The translations under genes were made by a program, and so were the position numbers. Shown in pieces: positions 1 to 5,251 of a stretch of 6,697 bases of DNA; position 1 is the first letter of the stretch, and each line of letters opens with the position of its first letter. The notes under the pieces were generated by a model that saw nothing but the letters and a program-made list of their open reading frames with translations, searched no databases and had not been told where the DNA came from. Origin of the DNA: an uncultured bacterium (GTDB taxonomy: Bacteria; Bacillota; Clostridia; Lachnospirales; Lachnospiraceae); NCBI GenBank assembly GCA_937893485.1, contig CALBJL010000082.1, forward strand, positions 1-6,697, given 5' to 3'.

Positions 1-1
1 C

Positions 2-130
2 TCTGATAAGGGCAAATACAAGGGCACAAGAGGTCCAGTGGATCTCTGCTCTGTGCCGACCGAAGCGGCAGCGGAGACCAAAAAAATCTATAAAACGGTC
101 TCAATAAATATCGTGACTTATGAAAAATAG
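2..130 (+). CDS. Possible 3' end of a truncated, unrecognised reading frame
   Basis: This frame is open from the window edge to a TAG at 128-130 and gives 42 residues, lysine- and threonine-rich, ending in INIVTYEK. The start lies outside the window. I do not recognise the family and see no motif. The base composition here is higher in GC than the AT-rich stretch that follows, which fits a coding tail ending near 130. The opposite strand also has an open frame here but reads less like protein. A 6-bp perfect inverted repeat (GAGACC at 74-79, GGTCTC at 97-102) lies inside and may be chance. The region could equally be non-coding remnant sequence, so confidence is low. Confidence 0.3.
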   Translation, partial: SDKGKYKGTRGPVDLCSVPTEAAAETKKIYKTVSINIVTYEK

Positions 131-324
131 TGTAACTTCCGTGAACTGCTTAGAATTCAATTATCAGAAAAAGCAGTATCTCTCTCTTTACTTTACACAT
201 AATTTATTGAAAATCTTGCGAAATACATAGATTTTATCATTACTCATAATCCCTGCTACTTGCTTGGATAATTGTCCACGCCAGACCTGTACTCTGTCTT
301 AATTTTGCCAGTAATGCATAGTAA
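131..324. other. AT-rich stretch with no gene seen
   Basis: No convincing reading frame, RNA gene or promoter is visible on either strand. The sequence is AT-rich, unlike the housekeeping genes. A loose CTGCTT...AAGCAG inverted repeat near 147-177 has a long unpaired loop and was not called a terminator. The stretch lies downstream of the decayed toxin gene and is probably part of the same remnant. Confidence 0.5.
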
Positions 325-614
325 TTATGAAATGTATTCGGAAAAATGTTTTAGCACGATACACCTGATTTGTCCGATCCTGTTTGTATCATACATAATA
401 TCTGATACTTTCCGATGCGCTCCAAGAATTTATCACAAAAAGAACAACACCTATGACCTCTCCAACAAAAAATAATGCCAGACACTAATGTCTGGGAAAT
501 ATGTTTAGAAAACTTATCTGCCCGCTCTTTTCCAAAGCGTTCTTTTATGTTCCTTTTTATTTTTACACACTTATTACGGGCAAGTTCTGAATATACTACT
601 TTTCTCTGTATCAT
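325..614 (-). pseudogene. Degenerate RelE/ParE-type toxin gene (frameshifted)
   Basis: The frame beginning at ATG 614 reads VVYSELARNK, then IKERFGKERADKFSKHISQ, then LERIGKYQILCMIQTG. This is the layout of RelE/ParE toxins (family knowledge): an N-terminal strand, two helices, then the IGKYxIL strand. In the starting frame it ends early at a stop near 351, after TGSDKSGVSC. A different frame continues as GQIRCIVLKHFSEYIS and stops at 325-327, which looks like the proper C-terminus. The span is 290 bases, not a multiple of three, so a frameshift near 380 is inferred. The middle part (SGIIFCWRGHR) also looks disturbed and overlaps a terminator-like hairpin. The ATG overlaps the upstream antitoxin stop by four bases (ATGA), the usual toxin-antitoxin coupling. 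Such toxins are typically ribosome-dependent mRNA endonucleases or gyrase poisons; this copy is probably inactive. Confidence 0.6.
467..495 (-). terminator. Terminator-like hairpin inside the broken toxin gene
   Basis: A perfect 7-bp inverted repeat, CCAGACA/TGTCTGG with a 4-base loop (478-495), is followed on the minus strand by CATTA and then six T residues (472-467). The U-tract is offset by five bases, so termination would be imperfect. It is the first hairpin with a U-run that I see downstream of tmRNA on this strand, and it could end transcripts running out of ssrA and the antitoxin gene. Confidence 0.4.
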
Positions 615-853
615 ATTCTTGCCAGTTGTTCCTCAACCTCTTCTTCCGAATAATATCCATGCTCCTGAACAGATCTCTCTGCCGCATTCATTTTATCCAT
701 GAAAATTCTAAATGCCTTTTCTTTCTGGACATTCACATTAAGAAGCTGTTGAACAAAACTCTCTACCATATCATAGCTTTCTTTCGGCAATAAATCTATT
801 TTCTGCGTAAGTTCAACGCCTCCTTCAAAAATATCTGCTAAAGTCCTCCTCAT
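611..853 (-). CDS. Antitoxin-like small protein of a RelE/ParE-type module, possibly decayed at its start
   Basis: The 80-residue product is mostly charged and helical. It contains TQKIDLLPKESYDMVESFV, then KAFRIFMDKMNAAERSV, and ends GYYSEEEVEEQLARI. The acidic tail with an EEV-E-L pattern resembles the toxin-binding ends of Phd/YefM- or RelB-like antitoxins; I see no clear ribbon-helix-helix or helix-turn-helix. The stop overlaps the toxin ATG by four bases. The start is uncertain. ATG 853 is the only in-frame ATG near the N-terminus that lies clear of the tmRNA gene, but no Shine-Dalgarno precedes it because tmRNA ends eight bases upstream. A strong GAAGGAGG at 819-826 sits 7 bases before codon CTT (811-809), just ahead of TQKIDLLPKE, where homologues would probably begin. 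The original start codon may therefore have been lost. Expression, if any, may come from ssrA read-through. Confidence 0.5.
   Translation of the reverse strand: MRRTLADIFEGGVELTQKIDLLPKESYDMVESFVQQLLNVNVQKEKAFRIFMDKMNAAERSVQEHGYYSEEEVEEQLARI
819..826 (-). promoter_or_regulatory. Orphan Shine-Dalgarno without a start codon
   Basis: GAAGGAGG on the minus strand is an excellent ribosome binding site. Seven bases downstream, where ATG would be expected, the codon is CTT (811-809). The only nearby alternative, TTG starting at 816, is out of frame and runs into a stop within a few codons. This suggests mutation of the antitoxin start. Confidence 0.4.
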
Positions 854-861
854 GGTGCTAA

Positions 862-1204
862 TGGACCAGGCGGGAATCGAACCCGCGTCCAAAGACCCAT
901 TCCCTGTACTTCTACGAGCGTAGTCAGTTATTTAACATTCCCTCCGCCATCCGGGAACAGACACCCTGATGGTTTTAGTAGCTTCATAATACGCCCAACT
1001 GCTCAAAGCTTTGCAGATGTCGTTTCCTACATGGATGAAGCCCGTATCCGGTCGTGTAGGTGCGTCCGGGCGGACTACTGCCAAATCTTAGGCAGCGTAA
1101 GCTAATTTATTATTGTTAGCGTTTAATTTTAAATTTGGAATTTATGCATCCCGTGCAGCTCGCTTCTCCAGCTTCAAAGCCCCTGTCGAAACCTTTACTG
1201 GCCC
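862..1204 (-). ncRNA. ssrA: Transfer-messenger RNA (tmRNA, 10Sa RNA)
   Basis: tmRNA rescues ribosomes stalled on mRNAs lacking stop codons. It enters charged with alanine together with SmpB, then supplies a short frame that tags the nascent protein for proteolysis. The 5' end reads GGGCCAG, followed by the conserved GGTTTCGACAGGGG. The 3' end has the T-arm GCGGG-TTCGATT-CCCGC and the acceptor strand CTGGTCC, which pairs with GGGCCAG over 7 bp (one G-U). The discriminator is A (complement of 862) and the next bases are TTA, so CCA is not encoded and must be added by tRNA nucleotidyltransferase. The encoded length of 343 nt is normal for one-piece tmRNA. The tag frame is at 1088-1120, with structured GC-rich segments after it where the pseudoknots are expected. 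No strong terminator follows directly; an antitoxin frame begins almost at once. RNase R, encoded just upstream, is a known tmRNA partner, but smpB is not here. Confidence 0.95.
1088..1120 (-). other. tmRNA proteolysis-tag reading frame
   Basis: From the inferred resume codon GCT (1118-1120) the frame reads ANNNKLAYAA and stops at TAA (1088-1090). With the alanine carried by tmRNA itself, the appended tag would be AANNNKLAYAA. The terminal AYAA resembles the ALAA/AYAA-type hydrophobic ends of Firmicute tags recognised by ClpXP-type proteases (family knowledge). The resume codon is assigned by position and by the match to tag style, not by experiment. Confidence 0.85.
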
Positions 1205-1215
1205 TTAACATATTT

Positions 1216-1244
1216 ATTATAGCATAGATCTCTATGATTTTCTA
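1216..1244 (-). promoter_or_regulatory. ssrA promoter
   Basis: On the minus strand a perfect -10 box TATAAT (1221-1216) lies 17 bases after TAGAAA (1244-1239), a 4/6 match to the -35 consensus. Transcription would begin near 1209, leaving a leader of about five bases for RNase P to remove before GGGCCAG. The promoter fits in the 56-base gap after rnr, so tmRNA can be made independently of the secG-rnr transcript. Confidence 0.7.
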
Positions 1245-1260
1245 TAACAAATATTGAAAC

Positions 1261-3378
1261 TTATTCCTGTAATTCAAAATCAATCGTGCGCATCAGCTCA
1301 TCCGTGCCGACAACCATAACACGCACGGTCTGACCCAGCTTATAGCTTTTTCCGGTTACTTCACCGACAAGCTCATAGTTCTCCTCGACATAATGATAGT
1401 AATCATCCCGCAGGGAGGTCACATGCACCATACCCTCAATGGTATCCGGAAGCTCCACATACATGCCCCACGCGGTCACAGACGAGATCACTCCCGTAAA
1501 GCATTCCCCGATATACTGGGACATATACTGCACCTTTTTGAGTTTGATCGTCTCGCGCTCTGCCTCCTCTGCACGGCGCTCGCGCTCACTCGACTGTTTT
1601 GCGACATCGGGCAGGATTTTTTCATAGTGCTCCTTTTTCTTCTCATCCATGCGGTTCCGCAGACGGTCCTTAATAATCCGGTGAATCTGCAGATCAGGAT
1701 AACGGCGGATCGGAGAGGTAAAATGACAGTAATACTTTGCCGCCAGACCGAAATGCCCGGTGCAGTCTGTCGTATATTTTGCCTGCTTCATCGAGCGCAG
1801 CGTCAATCTGCTGATCAGCAGCTCCTCCGGCGTGTCAGCGATCTTCGCCAACAGCTTTTGCAGTTCCTTCGGATGCAGTTCACCGCCGTCATCGTGAATG
1901 TGATAGCCAAAATTATTGATAAACGCAGACAGCTTTTTGATGCGGTCGGGATCCGGTTTTTCGTGTGTCCGGTAGACAAACGGCAGTTCCTGCCAGAAAT
2001 TGTCCTCTGCGACCGTCTCGTTGGCTGCCAGCATGAAATCCTCGATCATCTTTGTCGCCACATTGCGCTCATACGGGCGGATCTCCACCGGAAATCCGCT
2101 CTTGTCCAGAATGACCTTTGTCTCCGGAAAATCAAAATCTATGCCACCCCGCTGCATACGTTTTTTGCGCAGGATCGCGGATAACTGCTCCATCTGGCGG
2201 AACATCGGCACAAGCCGCTCATAACGCGCGGTCTCCGCTTCATCGTGCAGCGCCAGAATCTTATTCACACTCGTATAGCTCATGCGCTCATCCACGTTGA
2301 TGACCGTCTCCGCGATCTCATAATCGACGACCTTTCCCTTTTGGTCAATGAGCATGATACAGCTGAGTGCCAGACGGTCCTCGCCCGCATTGAGCGAACA
2401 GATACCGTTTGAGAGCGTATGCGGCAGCATCGGGATCACGCGATCGACAAGATATACCGACGTTCCGCGCTCAAGCGCCTCTACATCAAGTGCCGATCGC
2501 TCCTGCACATAGTTCGTCACATCCGCAATATGCACACCAAGGCGGTAATACTCGCCCTCCATCGTGAGCGATACCGCATCGTCGAGATCCTTTGCGTCCT
2601 CACCGTCGATCGTGACCATCTGCACACCGCGCAGATCCTTCCTGCCCGCCAGATCCGCCTCGCTGACCGGATGGGAAACACGCACCGCCTGATTCAGCAC
2701 TTTTTCCGGAAATTCGATCGGCAATTCATAGTCCTTTGCGATCGCCAGAATATCGGTGCCCGGATCGTTGATATGACCGAGGATCTCTACGATGCGTCCC
2801 TCCGGCTTTTTGCCGTTTCCGCCAAACTCTGTCAGTTCGACGACAACCTTGTGTCCGGCAACAGCGCCCATCGAATGCTCAATCGGAATAAACACATCCT
2901 CCGTAAAGCGCGCATTGTCGGGCACAACAAACCCATACGTTTTGCTCGCCTCGTAAGTGCCTACGATCTGCGTCTTTCCGTGTGCAAGCACGGCAGTGAT
3001 CTTTCCCTCTTTGCGCTTTCCCGCAGGGCTTGCCGTGATGCGCACCTGCACCGTATCGTTGTGGATCGCTCCGCCACGGTCATCCTTTCCGATGAAAATG
3101 TCCTCATCCTCACCTTCGACGCGCACAAAGCCAAAGCCTCTGGCATTGCTCTCAAACACGCCCGTCACGGTGCGTGTCTGTGCCTTTGCGTATTTTCCTT
3201 TTTTCGATACCTCGACCTTGCCCTCCGCAACAAGCGCATCGAGCACCTCCTGCAGATCTGCGCGGCTGGTCTTTGGGATATTTAATAAAATCGCAATCTC
3301 CTTGATCTTCATCGGGACATACAGATCATCACAGATCAATGCGTAGATTGTATTTTTTCTCTCTTCAAACTTATTCAT
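1261..3378 (-). CDS. rnr: Ribonuclease R, 3'-5' exoribonuclease
   Basis: This 705-residue RNase II/RNB-family enzyme degrades structured RNA processively from the 3' end in the cytoplasm. It acts in rRNA quality control and in destroying non-stop mRNAs freed by tmRNA. Domains in order are an N-terminal winged helix (~8-62), two cold-shock OB folds (~68-130, with the RNP-like GFGFVRV, and ~137-200, with YGFVV), the RNB catalytic domain (~245-570) and an S1 domain (~623-703). Catalytic aspartates are in DGEDAKDLDDA (D258, D264, D266, D267). SVYLVDRVIPMLP carries the RNA-clamping tyrosine (Y309), and HFTSPIRRYPDL (552-563) completes the active site. It ends ELQE right after S1 and lacks the long basic tail of E. 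coli RNase R (813 residues). I chose ATG 3378, preceded by GGGGGA and matching the family N-terminus. An in-frame extension to 3444 runs through a terminator hairpin and has no ribosome binding site. It lies 71 bases after secG and 56 before ssrA. Confidence 0.97.
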   Translation of the reverse strand: MNKFEERKNTIYALICDDLYVPMKIKEIAILLNIPKTSRADLQEVLDALVAEGKVEVSKKGKYAKAQTRTVTGVFESNARGFGFVRVEGEDEDIFIGKDDRGGAIHNDTVQVRITASPAGKRKEGKITAVLAHGKTQIVGTYEASKTYGFVVPDNARFTEDVFIPIEHSMGAVAGHKVVVELTEFGGNGKKPEGRIVEILGHINDPGTDILAIAKDYELPIEFPEKVLNQAVRVSHPVSEADLAGRKDLRGVQMVTIDGEDAKDLDDAVSLTMEGEYYRLGVHIADVTNYVQERSALDVEALERGTSVYLVDRVIPMLPHTLSNGICSLNAGEDRLALSCIMLIDQKGKVVDYEIAETVINVDERMSYTSVNKILALHDEAETARYERLVPMFRQMEQLSAILRKKRMQRGGIDFDFPETKVILDKSGFPVEIRPYERNVATKMIEDFMLAANETVAEDNFWQELPFVYRTHEKPDPDRIKKLSAFINNFGYHIHDDGGELHPKELQKLLAKIADTPEELLISRLTLRSMKQAKYTTDCTGHFGLAAKYYCHFTSPIRRYPDLQIHRIIKDRLRNRMDEKKKEHYEKILPDVAKQSSERERRAEEAERETIKLKKVQYMSQYIGECFTGVISSVTAWGMYVELPDTIEGMVHVTSLRDDYYHYVEENYELVGEVTGKSYKLGQTVRVMVVGTDELMRTIDFELQE

Positions 3379-3404
3379 GCCATCCCCCATAATATAACAA
3401 AATG

Positions 3405-3434
3405 AAAAAAGGAACTGCCGTTTCTGACAGTTCC
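3405..3434 (-). terminator. Intrinsic terminator between secG and rnr, possible attenuator
   Basis: On the minus strand GGAACTGTC and GGCAGTTCC form a 9-bp stem (one G-U pair) around a 6-base loop (3434-3411), directly followed by six T residues (3410-3405). This is a textbook Rho-independent terminator after secG. Only 26 bases separate its U-tract from the rnr start codon. I find no good promoter in that space, so rnr may depend on read-through. Confidence 0.75.
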
Positions 3435-3449
3435 CTACATCCATAAATC

Positions 3450-3692
3450 TTATGCAATACTTCCGATGTTCAGCACACAGGAAATGACGATAAATAAAAT
3501 GACCATCACTCTCGTAGCCTTTACAAGCACGCCCTCCATCGAACGACCCTTGTTCTTGCTCCAGTAAGAATCAGACGATCCAGCCAGCGCTCCAAGTCCT
3601 GCGGATTTGCCCTCCTGCATCAGAATAATAACTGTCAATGCGATACATATAAGAACTAACACGATTGTTAATATTGTCTTCAAAACTGCCAC
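3450..3692 (-). CDS. secG: Preprotein translocase subunit SecG
   Basis: SecG is the small non-essential subunit of the SecYEG protein-conducting channel in the cytoplasmic membrane. It assists SecA-driven export. The 80-residue product has the family layout: a first membrane helix (~5-25, ILTIVLVLICIALTVIILMQ), a cytoplasmic loop with the hallmark QEGKSAGLGALAGSS and YWSKNKGRSMEG (26-54), and a second membrane helix (~61-78). The length is typical. The start is GTG at 3692, with AGGAGG 8 bases upstream. It reads away from the CapA gene and towards rnr. It is driven by a near-consensus promoter at 3736-3764 and followed by an intrinsic terminator. Confidence 0.95.
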   Translation of the reverse strand: MAVLKTILTIVLVLICIALTVIILMQEGKSAGLGALAGSSDSYWSKNKGRSMEGVLVKATRVMVILFIVISCVLNIGSIA

Positions 3693-3700
3693 GATTTACA

Positions 3701-3706
3701 CCTCCT
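3701..3706 (-). promoter_or_regulatory. secG ribosome binding site
   Basis: A perfect AGGAGG on the minus strand lies 8 bases before GTG 3692. It fixes the non-ATG start of secG. Confidence 0.85.
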
Positions 3707-3735
3707 ATTTCAAGAACTTACTCACAACTTCTAAA

Positions 3736-3764
3736 AGTATACCATACTTATTTTTGTATTTCAA
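3736..3764 (-). promoter_or_regulatory. secG promoter (extended -10, near consensus)
   Basis: TTGAAA (3764-3759) and TATACT (3741-3736) are each 5/6 matches to the sigma-A consensus, with ideal 17-base spacing. A TG two bases before the -10 box makes it an extended -10 promoter. Transcription would start near 3729, giving a leader of about 36 bases before the GTG. This is the strongest promoter visible in the window and faces away from the CapA gene. Confidence 0.8.
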
Positions 3765-3889
3765 CTATTATTTTCACATGAAGTATGCTATTGTTGAGGT
3801 ACGAAAAAACTTACAATTACCGGCTGAAAAAACATACAGCCAAACACGAAAAAACACAACAGCCAACGAAAGGATTTCAGACATACATC

Positions 3890-5176
3890 ATGCAGACACA
3901 GCCTACAAAAAAGCCCGTTTCCGGCACAAATACAAAAAAGAACCGCAGACGCAGGCGCTCCCGGCTCAGACCGTTTCAGCGCGCCCTGTTTTTCTCGCTG
4001 CCGATTCTGCTGCTCATCATGCTCGCGCTGCTTGCGGCGAGCCATATCAAACGCACTTCCGCCCCCGTACCTGCAGATTCCGCCTCCGTGAGCGAGCCTG
4101 CTGCGGACACGCCGCCGCTCTCCGAACCGGAAGCGTCCGCAGATGATACCACATCTGCCGATACACCAGATGTGGCCGTCACAGAAGAACCGGAATCCGA
4201 CAAACCAAAACCGGAGGAGCCCGCGAGCGAGCCGGTCACACTTGTTTTCACCGGAGATGTCCTGCTCTCCGATTATGTGTTAAATAATTATAACAGCAAG
4301 GGAATTGCGGGTGTCGTATCCCCCAATGTGCTCACTGAGCTCACACAGGCGGATCTGACTGTCATCAACAACGAATTTCCGTTCAGCACACGCGGCACAA
4401 AAGCGCCCGATAAACAGTTTACGTTCCGGGTCGATCCGTCCTACGTGAGCGTTCTCACCGATATGGGCGTAGACATTGCCGGAATCGCTAACAACCACGT
4501 GCTCGACTATGGCGCGGACGCGCTGATCGATACGTTTGACACGCTGGATGCCGCCGGTATCGACTACATGGGTGCCGGTATCGACTCCGAGCGCGCCAGC
4601 CGTCTGATCACGCGCGAGATCAGCGGCATGACTTTCGGTTTTCTCGCCGCTTCACGTGTCATTCCGGTTGTATCATGGGATGTGGCAAATAGCTCCCCCG
4701 GCGTATTTACGACTTACGACCCGGCACGGCTCGTCGCAGCCATCGAACAGGCACGCAGCCAGTGTGATTATCTCACGGTCATGGTGCATTGGGGCATCGA
4801 GCGTGATGCCTACCCGCAGGAATACCAGACGCAGCTCGCCAGACAGTATATTGACGCGGGAGCTGATCTGATCATCGGCGCACACCCGCACGTGCTGCAG
4901 GGCATCGCCTATTATAACGGCAAACCGATCTGCTACAGCCTCGGAAACTTTATTTTTAATCAGGAGATCCCGCAGACCGCCATCGTCAAGGTGACGGTGG
5001 AATCCGGCAAAGCTCCGGTTGTCCAGTTTCTTGCGGCATCGGCATCGGGCGCGTATACCTTTCTGTGCGAAGGCGACCAGAAGGCGCAGATTTACCAATA
5101 TCTCGAACAGATCTCCGACGGTATCACGCTCGACGCAGACGGCATCCTGTCGCCGCAGACAGACGGGCAGCAATAA
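3890..5176 (+). CDS. Membrane-anchored CapA-family protein (poly-gamma-glutamate/capsule synthesis type)
   Basis: CapA-family domains (PF09587) have a metallophosphoesterase-like fold and take part in poly-gamma-glutamate or related envelope polymer production; the exact substrate here is unknown. From ATG 3890 the product has 428 residues. It has a basic cytoplasmic N-terminus (KKNRRRRRSRLR, 16-27), one membrane helix (~31-52), a Pro/Glu/Ser/Asp-rich extracellular linker (~55-115) and the CapA domain (~116-385). Metal-site-type motifs are present: TGD (121-123), NNEFPF (160-165), NNHVLDYG (201-208), HWG (300-302), GAHPHV (330-335) and GNFIF (352-356). The positive-inside charge predicts an extracellular domain. 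The start is uncertain. ATG 3785 is in frame and adds 35 residues, but neither start has a good Shine-Dalgarno: AAAGGA is 15 bases before 3890 and nothing precedes 3785. A TACAAT at 3812-3817 might be a -10 box favouring 3890. No pgsB/pgsC synthase genes are adjacent, so a link to poly-gamma-glutamate is only by family. Confidence 0.88.
   Translation: MQTQPTKKPVSGTNTKKNRRRRRSRLRPFQRALFFSLPILLLIMLALLAASHIKRTSAPVPADSASVSEPAADTPPLSEPEASADDTTSADTPDVAVTEEPESDKPKPEEPASEPVTLVFTGDVLLSDYVLNNYNSKGIAGVVSPNVLTELTQADLTVINNEFPFSTRGTKAPDKQFTFRVDPSYVSVLTDMGVDIAGIANNHVLDYGADALIDTFDTLDAAGIDYMGAGIDSERASRLITREISGMTFGFLAASRVIPVVSWDVANSSPGVFTTYDPARLVAAIEQARSQCDYLTVMVHWGIERDAYPQEYQTQLARQYIDAGADLIIGAHPHVLQGIAYYNGKPICYSLGNFIFNQEIPQTAIVKVTVESGKAPVVQFLAASASGAYTFLCEGDQKAQIYQYLEQISDGITLDADGILSPQTDGQQ
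4149..4175 (+). repeat. Perfect 9-bp inverted repeat in the CapA linker coding region
   Basis: CCACATCTG and CAGATGTGG are exact reverse complements around a 9-base loop. They lie in the stretch encoding the low-complexity extracellular linker, just after the membrane helix. No U-tract follows, so it is not an intrinsic terminator. It may be a chance product of a repetitive, weakly constrained linker. Confidence 0.5.
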
Positions 5177-5198
5177 AAAAGAATCCTTTGCATAGAAA

Positions 5199-5251
5199 AC
5201 CTCCTGATTGGAAATCCTAACCAACGGATAACAAAATCAGGAGGTCTTTTT
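5199..5251 (+). terminator. Hairpin overlapping the enolase ribosome binding site; CapA-gene terminator or eno regulatory leader
   Basis: ACCTCCTGATT (5199-5209) and AATCAGGAGGT (5235-5245) form a perfect 11-bp stem around a 25-base loop, followed by CTTTTT (5246-5251) and then the enolase ATG. The 3' arm contains the enolase Shine-Dalgarno AGGAGG, and the 5' arm carries ACCTCCT, identical to the anti-Shine-Dalgarno end of 16S rRNA. Transcripts entering from the CapA gene should fold so that eno is not translated, or terminate at the U-run. The loop can form ATCC/GGAT (5214-5217, 5226-5229) or the competing TTGG/CCAA (5208-5211, 5221-5224). No clear eno promoter was found between 5177 and 5238. 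Confidence 0.7.
5239..5244 (+). promoter_or_regulatory. eno ribosome binding site, sequestered in the hairpin
   Basis: A perfect AGGAGG lies 7 bases (TCTTTTT) before ATG 5252, which fixes the enolase start. All six bases pair with TCCT/CCT-rich sequence in the upstream arm at 5200-5205. Confidence 0.85.

Noticed and set aside
272..702. + strand frames of 67 and 75 codons opposite the toxin-antitoxin genes
   Set aside because: They are antisense to the recognisable toxin and antitoxin frames and have no protein features of their own.
854..892. N-terminal extension of the antitoxin frame (MDAGSIPAWSIST)
   Set aside because: It is the tmRNA T-arm and acceptor stem read as protein; this GSIPA-type string is a known artefact of RNA gene 3' ends.
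1225..1240. CATAG/CTATG inverted repeat between rnr and ssrA as an rnr terminator
   Set aside because: It is only about 5 bp, AT-rich, has no U-tract and lies in the spacer of the ssrA promoter.
1393..3285. Long + strand open frames opposite rnr (263 and 288 codons)
   Set aside because: They are antisense to a clear RNase R gene, rich in His/Arg/Leu as expected of shadows, with no domain or ribosome binding site.
3379..3444. 22-residue N-terminal extension of RNase R from ATG 3444
   Set aside because: It would translate straight through the intrinsic terminator hairpin, has no ribosome binding site, and does not look like the family N-terminus.
4673..5224. 183-codon minus-strand frame opposite the CapA gene
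   Set aside because: The + strand carries all CapA motifs; this frame has no recognisable domain and starts inside the eno leader hairpin.
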